A stretch of 64,000 nucleotides of DNA from Hylemonella sp. (GTDB lineage Bacteria > Pseudomonadota > Gammaproteobacteria > Burkholderiales > Burkholderiaceae_C): assembly GCA_030695415.1 (NCBI GenBank), contig JAUYQZ010000011.1, positions 1-64,000 of the forward strand, read 5' to 3'. The notes beneath the pieces were generated by a model. That model saw only the letters and a list, made by a program, of their open reading frames with translations, did no database searches and was not told the DNA's origin. Made by a program: the position numbers and the translations under genes. The number at the start of each line of letters is the position of its first letter. The stretch's first letter is position 1. This document shows, one piece after another, positions 46,204 through 57,417 of this stretch.

Positions 46204-46916
46204 GCCAGGATTTCCAGCAGGCGGTCCAGCCCGCCGCTGTTGATGGCCACCATGGCCTGCTCGCGCACTTTCGGCTTGGCGTGGTAGGCCACGGACAATC
46301 CGGCCGCGCCCATCATGGGCAGGTCGTTGGCGCCGTCACCCATGGCGATGGCCTGCCTGGGGGAGATGCCCAGCTGTGCGCAGGTCTGCAACAGCATGCG
46401 CTGTTTCTCGGCGCCGTCGCAGATGTCGCCCCAGGGTTGGTCGACCAGACGGCCGGTGAGTTTGCCGTGCTCGATCTCCAGCACGTTGGAGCGGGTGTAA
46501 TCGACACCCAGCAGCTGCTGCACATGGTCGGCGAAGAAAGTGAAACCACCGCTGACCAGCAGCACCTTCATGCCCATCTGCTTGCACGCCGCCACCAGCT
46601 CGGCCGCGCCCGGGTTCAGGCGCAGGCGCTCGCGCTTGACGGCTTCCAGGTCGGCCACCGTCACGCCTTTGAGCAGGGCGACGCGCCGGCGCAGGCTGTC
46701 CTTGAAGTCGGTGATCTCGCCGCGCATGGCGGCCTCGGTGATGGCGGCCACCTCAGCCTTGCGGCCGACGGCGTCGGCGATCTCGTCCACGCACTCGATG
46801 TTGATGAGAGTGGAGTCCATGTCGAAGGCGATCAGCTTGAAATCGTGCAGGCGCAGGGGGGGCGTGAAGCCCTGCACGACGAGGCCGGGCGCGTGTTCGG
46901 TGGCGGGAGCAGACAT
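46200..46916 (-). CDS. serB: Phosphoserine phosphatase
   Basis: A 238-residue HAD-family phosphatase for the last step of serine synthesis. Motif I FDMDSTLIN has nucleophile D32 and acid/base D34. EGSGGFTFF-like motif II appears as LLVSGGFTFFADHV, and motif III/IV as AIAMGDGANDLPMMGAAG. It lacks the N-terminal ACT domain of longer SerB forms. Start at ATG 46916; the longer frame crosses the next gene. It lies 8 bases downstream of the membrane-protein gene. Confidence 0.95.
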   Translation of the reverse strand: MSAPATEHAPGLVVQGFTPPLRLHDFKLIAFDMDSTLINIECVDEIADAVGRKAEVAAITEAAMRGEITDFKDSLRRRVALLKGVTVADLEAVKRERLRLNPGAAELVAACKQMGMKVLLVSGGFTFFADHVQQLLGVDYTRSNVLEIEHGKLTGRLVDQPWGDICDGAEKQRMLLQTCAQLGISPRQAIAMGDGANDLPMMGAAGLSVAYHAKPKVREQAMVAINSGGLDRLLEILA

Positions 46917-46924
46917 GGGAGGTC

Positions 46925-47542
46925 TCAGGATTTGAGGTAAAGCGAGTCGGACCAGGTGGCCAGCCACTCGGGGCGGTAGGCCACGAAGACGGCGACCATC
47001 ATGCCGGTGACGAAGGCGTCGCCCCAGGCCATGAGCCAGAGCGCCACCCAGGAGAGTTCGCTGCCGATGTTGGGCAGGGTGTGGCCGGCGGCCTGCGCCA
47101 GCAGGCTGGCGGCAAAAAGGCACAGGACGGTGCCGATGAAACCGCGACCCAGCACGTAGACAAAAGGGTGGTGCGGCACAAAACGGCGCAGCAGGCCGCC
47201 CAGGCCCAGGGCCAGCGTGGCCGGCACCAGGCCCTGCCAGAGCAGCAGGGCCAGCGCCTGCTCGCCCGTGGCTGGGGTGATGAGCCAGGTGATGGCGGCC
47301 ACCAGAGTCAGCACGGGAGCCGCGAGCGGCCAGCCCAGGCACAGCGTGACCAGGCAGGCGCCGGACCACTGCAAATGCAGCGGCATGGCGTGCCAGAAGG
47401 GCAGGGCCCAGAGCAGGGGCAGCAGGGCCAGGGTGGCCAGCAGCGGGGTCTGCAGGCCGGTCCGGGCCAGCAGGCGCCAGGGCCGCAGCCAGAGCGCAGG
47501 CAGCAGGATCAGCAAGGCCAGTGTGGGTTCCAGCAGTTCCAT
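46925..47542 (-). CDS. CbiM/ECF-like membrane protein, function unassigned
   Basis: About 205 residues with six or so transmembrane helices (LALLILLPALWL; LLATLALLPLLWALPFW; CLVTLCLGWPLAAPVLTLVAAITWL; LVPATLALGLGGLLRRF; LCLFAASLLAQ; VALWLMAWGDAFVTGMMVAVFVA). The final GDAFVTGMMVA motif resembles the metal-binding membrane domain of CbiM-like energy-coupling-factor components. No CbiQ or CbiO-like partner is next to it. ATG 47542 is used; a GTG at 47563 would overlap mfd by 17 bases. It sits between mfd and serB. Confidence 0.75.
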   Translation of the reverse strand: MELLEPTLALLILLPALWLRPWRLLARTGLQTPLLATLALLPLLWALPFWHAMPLHLQWSGACLVTLCLGWPLAAPVLTLVAAITWLITPATGEQALALLLWQGLVPATLALGLGGLLRRFVPHHPFVYVLGRGFIGTVLCLFAASLLAQAAGHTLPNIGSELSWVALWLMAWGDAFVTGMMVAVFVAYRPEWLATWSDSLYLKS

Positions 47543-47546
47543 GGGG

Positions 47547-51056
<3,510 letters not shown>

Positions 51057-51188
51057 GGAATGCGGGGTGCCGCGGGTTACTGAAAGGCAGCGAATTATAC
51101 GCAGCGCAGCCGCACCGGCGCCGACTTTGGCGGCTTCATGACATGCGCTTGCGATGGCATGAAGCCGGCGCAGAGCGACGCCGCACGG

Positions 51189-52460
51189 TTAGTCGGCTGT
51201 GCCGCCGACAATCCGTCCCAGCCGCCGCCCCAGCAGCGCCCAGATCACTGCAGCCGGCACGGCGGCGAGCGCGATGGCGCCGACGGTCAAGCCCAGCGCC
51301 GCGAGGCCGGCGTAAATCCAGCCGCTGAGCAGATCGCCGCCGCGGTACACGGCGGCGTCGATGAAGGCCTTGGATTTGTAGCGCTGCTCGCGGTCGACGC
51401 AGGTGAACAGCACTTCGCGCGCCGGCTTGGCCAGCGCGTGGCGGCTGCTGTCGTAGAGCACGCGCACCAGCATCAGCGCGCCGAGTGCCATCGCCGTCGG
51501 TGCCGCGCCCAGCACCAGGAAGCCGAGCGCCGCCACGGCCGGCAGCAGTGCCAGCGTCAGGCCGATGCCGAGCAGGCGCAGGATGTGCGCGGTGAATAGT
51601 GCCTGGGTGATGATGGTGACGGTATTCACCGCCAGGTCGATGCGCGCCAGGAAAGCCCGCCGCAGCGCGCGGTCGGTGATCGCCTCGCCGACCAGGTGCG
51701 ACTGCAGGAAGTAGAGGATGGTCGAGGCGAAGGTCATCAGCAGTATCCACAGCGCGATGTTGCGCAGGGCGGGTTCGCGCAGCACCGGCGCGATGCCGCT
51801 CCAGGCGCTGCCGCCGATGCGCGCCTCGCCCTCGCGGTTCAGCGTGGCCGGCGCCAGTTCGGCGCGGCGGTCGAGTGCGCGGGCCAGCCAGCAGGCGGCC
51901 TCCAGCGGCAGCACGGCGAGCAGCAGCAGCAGGAACACCGGCAGATGCGGCGCCAGCGCGGCGGTGCTGGCTGCGCCGACCACTCCGCCGAGCGAGGCGC
52001 CGACGCTGATGAAGCCGAACAGCCGCTGGCCCTGCTCGCTGCGGAACAGGTCGACCACCAGGCCCCAGAACACGGTGACCACGAACAACGCGAAGACGCT
52101 GGTCCACACGTAGAAGGCCCGGTCGATCCAGGGCCGCGCGGTTTCCGGCAGCAGCACCAGCGCCGCATAGAAGGCGATCAGGTTCAGCGCGAAAAAGCGG
52201 TTGGCGAGCGGAATGAAGACGCCGCGCCGCAGCCGCGCCACCGCCGCCGAATACAGCGGCACCGCCAGCAGCATGACCAGGAACACCGCCGTCCACAGCA
52301 CTTGCAGGTTGCGCCGGTCGGCCGCGCCGATTTCGTCGCGCACCGGCCGCAACAGGTAGTAGGCGAACAGGATGCAAAAGCCATAGGCGGTGGCGAGCAG
52401 CAGCGGGGCGGCTTCGCCCGGGCGCAGCGGAACAAGCTTGCCGAGGAGCTTGCCCAGCAT
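51189..52460 (-). CDS. MFS transporter of the ATP/ADP-translocase-like (NTP/NDP exchanger) type
   Basis: A 423-residue protein with about 12 transmembrane helices. The N-terminal YYLLRPVRDEIGAADRRNLQVLW motif and ALAKPAREVLFTCVDREQRYKSKAFIDAAVYRGGD are typical of the Npt/Tlc-like MFS family, whose characterised members exchange nucleotides. Bacterial free-living homologues are mostly unassigned. It is the last gene of a four-gene minus-strand operon, 3 bases after the aldo/keto reductase at 52464. The link to exported redox enzymes is unusual. Confidence 0.85.
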   Translation of the reverse strand: MLGKLLGKLVPLRPGEAAPLLLATAYGFCILFAYYLLRPVRDEIGAADRRNLQVLWTAVFLVMLLAVPLYSAAVARLRRGVFIPLANRFFALNLIAFYAALVLLPETARPWIDRAFYVWTSVFALFVVTVFWGLVVDLFRSEQGQRLFGFISVGASLGGVVGAASTAALAPHLPVFLLLLLAVLPLEAACWLARALDRRAELAPATLNREGEARIGGSAWSGIAPVLREPALRNIALWILLMTFASTILYFLQSHLVGEAITDRALRRAFLARIDLAVNTVTIITQALFTAHILRLLGIGLTLALLPAVAALGFLVLGAAPTAMALGALMLVRVLYDSSRHALAKPAREVLFTCVDREQRYKSKAFIDAAVYRGGDLLSGWIYAGLAALGLTVGAIALAAVPAAVIWALLGRRLGRIVGGTAD

Positions 52461-52463
52461 CGC

Positions 52464-53411
52464 TCAGCTGTCGGCGATGGCGTCGAAGTAGCGTGCGATG
52501 GTCTGCCGCAGCGTCGCGTCGGGCAGGCGGCCGCGGGCGGCGCCGAGGTTGTCTTCGACGTGCGCGACCTGGGTGCTGCCCGGTATCGCGCAGGTCACGG
52601 CGGGGTGGGCCAGCACGTATTTGAGGAAGACCTGGGCCCAGGAGCTGCAGTCGATCTCGGCCGCCCAGCCCGGCAGCGGCCGCCCGCCGACGGCGCGGAA
52701 CTGGGCGCCGCGGCCGAAGGGCAGGTTGACCAGCACCGCCATGCCGCGCTCGGCGGCCAGCGGCAGCAGCCGGTCGGCCGCGCCGCGGTTGCCGACGGCA
52801 TAGTCGACCTGGATGAAGTCGAGCCGTTCGCGGCGCATGATGGCTTCCAGCTCGGCGTATTGAGTGCTGCTCGACGTGGTGACGCCGATGTGGCCGATGG
52901 CGCCGGCGGCCTGTTGTTCGCGCAGCAGCGGCAGCAGCGCGTCGGCACCGCGCAGGCTGTGCAACTGGACCAGGTCGAGGCGGCGCGTGGCCAGCGCCGC
53001 GAAGGAAGCGGCCAGACGCCGGCGGCCGTCGGCGACGTTGTCGCGGTCGAGCTTGGTGGCGAGGAACAGCTGTTCGCGCAGGCCGGTCTGGCCGAGGATG
53101 GCGCCGATCACCTGCTCCGAGTCGCCATAGGCCGGCGCCGTGTCGATGACCTTGCCGCCGAGGCGGGCGAAGGCCGCCAGCGTGTCGCGCAGCCGCGCGA
53201 CATAGGCCGGGTCGCCGGAACGGAAGCGGTTGGTGCCGATGCCGACGATGGGCAGGCGCATACCGGTAGACGGCACCGGCCTCGTCAGCAGCGGCGCAAG
53301 CGTCTGTGCCTGCGCCGGACGCGGCAGCAACGCCGCGGCGGCGAGGGCGGCACCGGCCTTGAGGATTTCCCGCCTTGCGGCGGACCAATGGGTTGGCATG
53401 GGGTCTGGCAT
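52464..53411 (-). CDS. Tat-signal aldo/keto reductase (first copy)
   Basis: A 315-residue AKR. An RREILKAG Tat-like motif (arginines 13-14) with a hydrophobic stretch and AQAQ cleavage site (about 35) is followed by the (beta/alpha)8 barrel. The complete tetrad is D90 (VIDTAPAYG), Y95, K120 and H151. AKRs normally use cytosolic NADPH. GGGAGG six bases before ATG 53411 fixes the start. Similarity to the 54170 AKR suggests an old duplication. It lies 13 bases after the dinucleotide-binding gene. Confidence 0.9.
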   Translation of the reverse strand: MPDPMPTHWSAARREILKAGAALAAAALLPRPAQAQTLAPLLTRPVPSTGMRLPIVGIGTNRFRSGDPAYVARLRDTLAAFARLGGKVIDTAPAYGDSEQVIGAILGQTGLREQLFLATKLDRDNVADGRRRLAASFAALATRRLDLVQLHSLRGADALLPLLREQQAAGAIGHIGVTTSSSTQYAELEAIMRRERLDFIQVDYAVGNRGAADRLLPLAAERGMAVLVNLPFGRGAQFRAVGGRPLPGWAAEIDCSSWAQVFLKYVLAHPAVTCAIPGSTQVAHVEDNLGAARGRLPDATLRQTIARYFDAIADS

Positions 53412-53424
53412 GGTTTGCCTCCCG

Positions 53425-54159
53425 TCAGCGGCCGAGGCCCAGCGCCAAACGCAGTTCGCGCGCGCTCATGGCGCGGCCGAATACGGCCGTGCCGACATCG
53501 AAGTCGCGCGCCCGCGCCAGGCCGCCGACCACCACCGGGTCGAAACCGGCGTCGCGCACCAGGCGTTCGGCCAGTTGCAGGGCCGCCGGGTCGTCGGCCG
53601 CCAGCGGCACGCCGATGCGCTCGCCGCTGCGGTGCGCCTCGCCCTGCACGGCGGTATGCGGCACGGAGGTGAAGGCGCGCACCAGGCGCACGCCGGGCAG
53701 GTATTCGGCCGAGGCCACGCCGGTGCCCCTGGCGCGTGCCGTTTCGGCCATCGCGCCGTCACGCGCGGTGAAGGGGTTGCCGGTTTCGAGCACGACCTTG
53801 CCGCGCAGCTGCGCGGCGTAATCGCGCCCGACCTGCGGCAGCGCGCCATAGGGCACGGAAATCAGCACCACTTCGCCGAATGCGGCAGCCTGCGCCGGTG
53901 TGCCAACGCCGACTTTCGGGCCGAGGCGTGCGGCCAGCGGCTTGAGCTGCTCGGGGTGGCGCGAGGAAATCAGCAGGCTGTGTCCGGCCCTGGCCCAGTG
54001 CTCGGCCAGCGCGCCGCCGATGCGGCCGGTGCCGATGATGCCTATTTTCAGGCTCGCGGCTTGGGCTCCGGCGAGCCGCGGCAAGGTTGCCAATGCGGTC
54101 GCGCAAAGCGCCGCGGCGAGCAGCGCGCGGCGGCGGGAATCGTGAGTGCTGCGGTCCAT
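53425..54159 (-). CDS. Tat-signal NAD(P)-binding F420-oxidoreductase-like protein
   Basis: A 244-residue protein. A Tat-like leader SRRRALLAAALCATALATLPRLAGA (residues 8-32) precedes a Rossmann domain with GTGRIGG at 43-49 and the NADP-reading SSRHPEQL segment. It resembles NADPH-dependent F420 reductase-like (NADP_ox_F420) proteins. The start is ATG 54159, supported by GAGGAG upstream; an upstream frame to 54237 overlaps the AKR gene and is rejected. It lies 10 bases after the 54170 AKR. Confidence 0.85.
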   Translation of the reverse strand: MDRSTHDSRRRALLAAALCATALATLPRLAGAQAASLKIGIIGTGRIGGALAEHWARAGHSLLISSRHPEQLKPLAARLGPKVGVGTPAQAAAFGEVVLISVPYGALPQVGRDYAAQLRGKVVLETGNPFTARDGAMAETARARGTGVASAEYLPGVRLVRAFTSVPHTAVQGEAHRSGERIGVPLAADDPAALQLAERLVRDAGFDPVVVGGLARARDFDVGTAVFGRAMSARELRLALGLGR

Positions 54160-54169
54160 GCTGTGCTCC

Positions 54170-55138
54170 TCAGATATCCAGCGGATGGCGACGCCAGAAG
54201 GCGGCGTCGGGAATCGGGCCGATGCCGGCGCCGGCATTCTCGGTCATGTGCTCGGGCCGGCCGGTGCCGGGAATGGCGCAGCTCACCGCCGGATGGCCGA
54301 GGACGAACTTCAGCAGCAACTGCGCCCAGCTCGCGGCGCCGATCTCGGCCGCCCAACCCGGCAGCGGCCGCTCGCGCACCCTGCGCAACAGTCCGCCGCC
54401 GCCGAAGGGACGGTTGATCAGCACGGCCATGCCGCGCTCGGCGGCCAGCGGCAGGATCAGGCGTTCGGCTTCGCGTTCGTCGTGCGAATAGTTGATCTGC
54501 AGGAAATCGAAACGCTCTGCGCGCATCGCCGCCGCAAGCTCGGCATAGGCGTGGGCGCTGTAATGGGTGATGCCGATGTAGCGGATGCGTCCGGCCGCCT
54601 GCCAATCGCGCAAGGTCGGCAGGTGGCTGCGCCAGTCCATCAGGTTATGCACCTGCATCAGGTCCAGCGGATCGGCACGCAGCAGGCGCAGCGACTCGTT
54701 CATCTGGCGCAAGCCCGCGGCGCGTCCGCGCGTCCACAGCTTGGTGGCGACGAAGGCCTTGGGGCGGCTGCCGGCGGCGGCCAGCAGCTCGCCGGTCACC
54801 GCTTCGGCGCGGCCGTACATCGGCGAGCTGTCGATCACCGCACCGCCGGCGGCGAACAGCGCCTGGAGCACGCCGGGCAGCCGCGCGTATTCGGCCGAAC
54901 CGGCGGCGACGTCGAAACCCTGATAAGTGCCGAGGCCGATCACCGGCAGGCGCTGGCCGCTGGATGGAATCGGCCGCGTCTGCATCGTGGTCGCGGCGGT
55001 CGCTGCCGCGGCGTGGCGGCCCAGTGCTACCGTGGCCAGGACCGCGGCCAGGCCCGTCGCGGCCCCCGCGGCGCGGCGCAGGAATTCTGCCCGCGTCATC
55101 GCGGCTGGAGGATCGGATTTGTCCGGCGGTTCATTCAT
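54170..55138 (-). CDS. Exported aldo/keto reductase (second copy), operon head
   Basis: A 322-residue AKR. An N-terminal leader with FLRRAAGAATGLAAVLATVALG (about 19-40) precedes the AKR barrel, with the tetrad D103 (VIDSSPMYG), Y108, K133 and H164. The leader's twin arginine (21-22) follows TRAEF, so the Tat motif is less regular than in the first copy. GGGAG ahead of ATG 55138 supports the start. It is the first gene of the operon and is divergent from the MASE3 kinase. Confidence 0.88.
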   Translation of the reverse strand: MNEPPDKSDPPAAMTRAEFLRRAAGAATGLAAVLATVALGRHAAAATAATTMQTRPIPSSGQRLPVIGLGTYQGFDVAAGSAEYARLPGVLQALFAAGGAVIDSSPMYGRAEAVTGELLAAAGSRPKAFVATKLWTRGRAAGLRQMNESLRLLRADPLDLMQVHNLMDWRSHLPTLRDWQAAGRIRYIGITHYSAHAYAELAAAMRAERFDFLQINYSHDEREAERLILPLAAERGMAVLINRPFGGGGLLRRVRERPLPGWAAEIGAASWAQLLLKFVLGHPAVSCAIPGTGRPEHMTENAGAGIGPIPDAAFWRRHPLDI

Positions 55139-55270
55139 GCGCGACTCCCGGCGTGCCCGGCGGCCGAATGGAAACGATTGTACTGAGACCGCTGCCGCCG
55201 CGCCGAGTGCCCTGCGGACGGGCTGAAGCGCCAAGACCTTTGTCGCGCCGATCTCAAGGGCGCGCACCGC

Positions 55271-55287
55271 AACCCAAATTGGGGGTT
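55271..55287. promoter_or_regulatory. Dyad upstream of the MASE3 kinase
   Basis: AACCC at 55271-55275 and GGGTT at 55283-55287 flank an inner CCCAA-A-TTGGG dyad at 55273-55283. It is followed by TTACACTTAATA, which could hold a -10. It lies about 90 bases ahead of the kinase start and could be an operator for one or both divergent genes. Confidence 0.3.
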
Positions 55288-55372
55288 ACACTTAATAGCC
55301 ATAAATATGAAATGGGTATTGGCCGTGCGATCGGAAATGCTGGGAAGCGATATCCAGACGAAGGAGATGACC

Positions 55373-57352
55373 ATGCTCGGCACCAAATGGCCCGAAGACT
55401 ACTCGCGCGTCGCCCTTTTCACGGCCATATCCGTGGGCCTTTACCTCAGCAGTCTGCATAGCTATCTGCTGTTCCACAGCCTGATCGAGATCGCCACCAT
55501 TGCTGTCGCCTTCACGCTGTTCATTCTTACCTGGAACACGCGGGACTACCTGAAGAACGGCTATCTCCGGCTGGTCGGCACCGGTTATGCATTCATCGCC
55601 CTGATCGACCTGCTGCACACCCTGGCCTACAAGGGGATGGACGTGTTCCCCGGGTACGGTGCCAACTTGCCGACCCAACTCTGGATCGCCGCGCGCTATC
55701 TGCAGGCTGCCACGCTGTTTGCCGCGCCCTGGTTTGTCGAACGCAGGGTGAATGATCGCCTGGTTTTCGCTGCCTATGCAGCGGCGGTCTCGCTGCTGGT
55801 GATGCTGATTTATTCTGGCCGTTTCCCGGATTGCTACATCGAGGGACAGGGACTCACGGCCTTCAAGATAGTCAGCGAATACGCGATAACGGCGGTTCTG
55901 CTGGCCGCCCTTTATCTCTTTTACCGGCAGCGACAGCACTTCGACCGCCGGGTTTTCATGCTCATCGGCGCTTCGATAGCCTGCACGGCGGCTTCCGAAA
56001 TATTCTTCACCGCCTATGTCGGCGTGTATGGCTTCGCCAATCTGGTCGGGCATTTCGCCAAGCTGGCGGCCTTCTATCTGGTGTATCTGGCGATACTCGT
56101 CACGGGCATCAAGCAGCCGTTCAATCTGATTTTTCGCGATCTCAAGCAGGTGGAAGCCGAACTGCGCAAGGCGCAGGACACGCTGGAGGAAAAGGTCAGG
56201 GAACGCACCGCCGAGCTGAGCGCCAGCGAAGAAAAGTATCGCGCGCTGATCGAATGCGCCAACGACGCCATCCTGGTTCAGGAGCTCGATCCGGACGGAA
56301 AGCCGGGGTCTTTCATCGAGGTCAACGAACTGGCCTGCAGGCAGCTTGGTTACAGCCGTGAGGAACTTGCCCGATTGACTCCCGCAGACATCACCGATCC
56401 CCGCTGCCGCGACAGCCTGACCGCCGCCATGGACAAACTTTCCAGGGACCGGCATGCGGTTTTCGAGACCGCGCTGATGGCCAGGGATGGCCGCAGCATT
56501 CCGGTCGAGGTCAGCACGCGCATGCTGGAGCTGAGGGGCAGGCGCCTGCTGTTTTCACTGGTACGCGACATCACGGAACGCAAACTCGCGGATGACGAGA
56601 TCAGGAAGCTGAACAGCGAACTGGAACAACGGGTGCGCGACAGGACGGCACAACTGGAGCTTGCCAACAAGGAACTGGAGGCATTTTCATTTTCGGTGTC
56701 CCATGACCTGCGGGCGCCCTTGCGGGCGATCGACGGATTTTCCAGGGCCGTGCGCGAGGACTACGGCGACAAGCTCGACGAACAGGGCAAACATTTCCTC
56801 GAAATACTGAGCGAGAACGCGGCGCGCATGAACGAGCTGATCGACGACATACTGAGCTTTTCGCGCATGGGCCGCCGCGAGATCCAGGGCATGAGACTCG
56901 ACCTGACCGAACTGGCGCAGGAAACGATCGCGGAATTGCGGCCGTCGCTCGCGGATAGAAGCATACATTTCACGGTCGGCGCCCTGCCGGCGACCCGGGG
57001 CGACCGCGTCATGATCCGCCAGGTGCTGGTGAATCTGTTGTCGAATGCCGTCAAGTTCACCCGGCCGCGATCCGAGCCGACGATCGAAGTGGGCGGAACG
57101 ACGGGGCGCGACGAGAATATCTACTACATCAAGGATAACGGCGTCGGCTTCGACATGCGCTATGCCGACAAGCTGTTCGGCGTATTCCAAAGGCTGCATG
57201 CCCAGGACGAATTCGAAGGCACGGGCATCGGTCTGGCCATCGTCAAGCGCATCGTCGAGCGTCACGGCGGCCGGGTCTGGGCGCACGCCACGGCCGGCGC
57301 AGGGGCGACGATATTCTTCACGCTGCCGGAGGCGGATGGTCCTGACGGATAG
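55373..57352 (+). CDS. MASE3-PAS hybrid sensor histidine kinase
   Basis: A 659-residue membrane kinase. A MASE3-type sensor of about 7-8 transmembrane helices (YLLFHSLIEIATIAVAFTLF to IDLLHTLAYKGMDVFPGYGANLPTQLWIAARYL) ends near 245. A PAS domain (about 295-410) is followed by a HisKA box FSVSHDLRAPLRAIDGF and an HATPase domain with NLLSNAVKFT, DNGVGFDMRY and GTGIGLAIVKR. ATG 55373 with AAGGAG six bases ahead is chosen over ATG 55307, which lacks a ribosome site. No response regulator is adjacent, so its partner is unknown. Confidence 0.88.
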   Translation: MLGTKWPEDYSRVALFTAISVGLYLSSLHSYLLFHSLIEIATIAVAFTLFILTWNTRDYLKNGYLRLVGTGYAFIALIDLLHTLAYKGMDVFPGYGANLPTQLWIAARYLQAATLFAAPWFVERRVNDRLVFAAYAAAVSLLVMLIYSGRFPDCYIEGQGLTAFKIVSEYAITAVLLAALYLFYRQRQHFDRRVFMLIGASIACTAASEIFFTAYVGVYGFANLVGHFAKLAAFYLVYLAILVTGIKQPFNLIFRDLKQVEAELRKAQDTLEEKVRERTAELSASEEKYRALIECANDAILVQELDPDGKPGSFIEVNELACRQLGYSREELARLTPADITDPRCRDSLTAAMDKLSRDRHAVFETALMARDGRSIPVEVSTRMLELRGRRLLFSLVRDITERKLADDEIRKLNSELEQRVRDRTAQLELANKELEAFSFSVSHDLRAPLRAIDGFSRAVREDYGDKLDEQGKHFLEILSENAARMNELIDDILSFSRMGRREIQGMRLDLTELAQETIAELRPSLADRSIHFTVGALPATRGDRVMIRQVLVNLLSNAVKFTRPRSEPTIEVGGTTGRDENIYYIKDNGVGFDMRYADKLFGVFQRLHAQDEFEGTGIGLAIVKRIVERHGGRVWAHATAGAGATIFFTLPEADGPDG

Positions 57353-57417
57353 GGGCGTTCAGCTTGCGCGGGATGATTTTTATCCCATTTTTACAACTCG
57401 GCGGGTAGCATGATTTC

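Noticed and set aside
51136-53388. A 750-residue minus-strand frame over the AKR/MFS genes
   Set aside because: Arg/Ala/Pro-rich shadow of the two real genes in another frame; no domain is visible.
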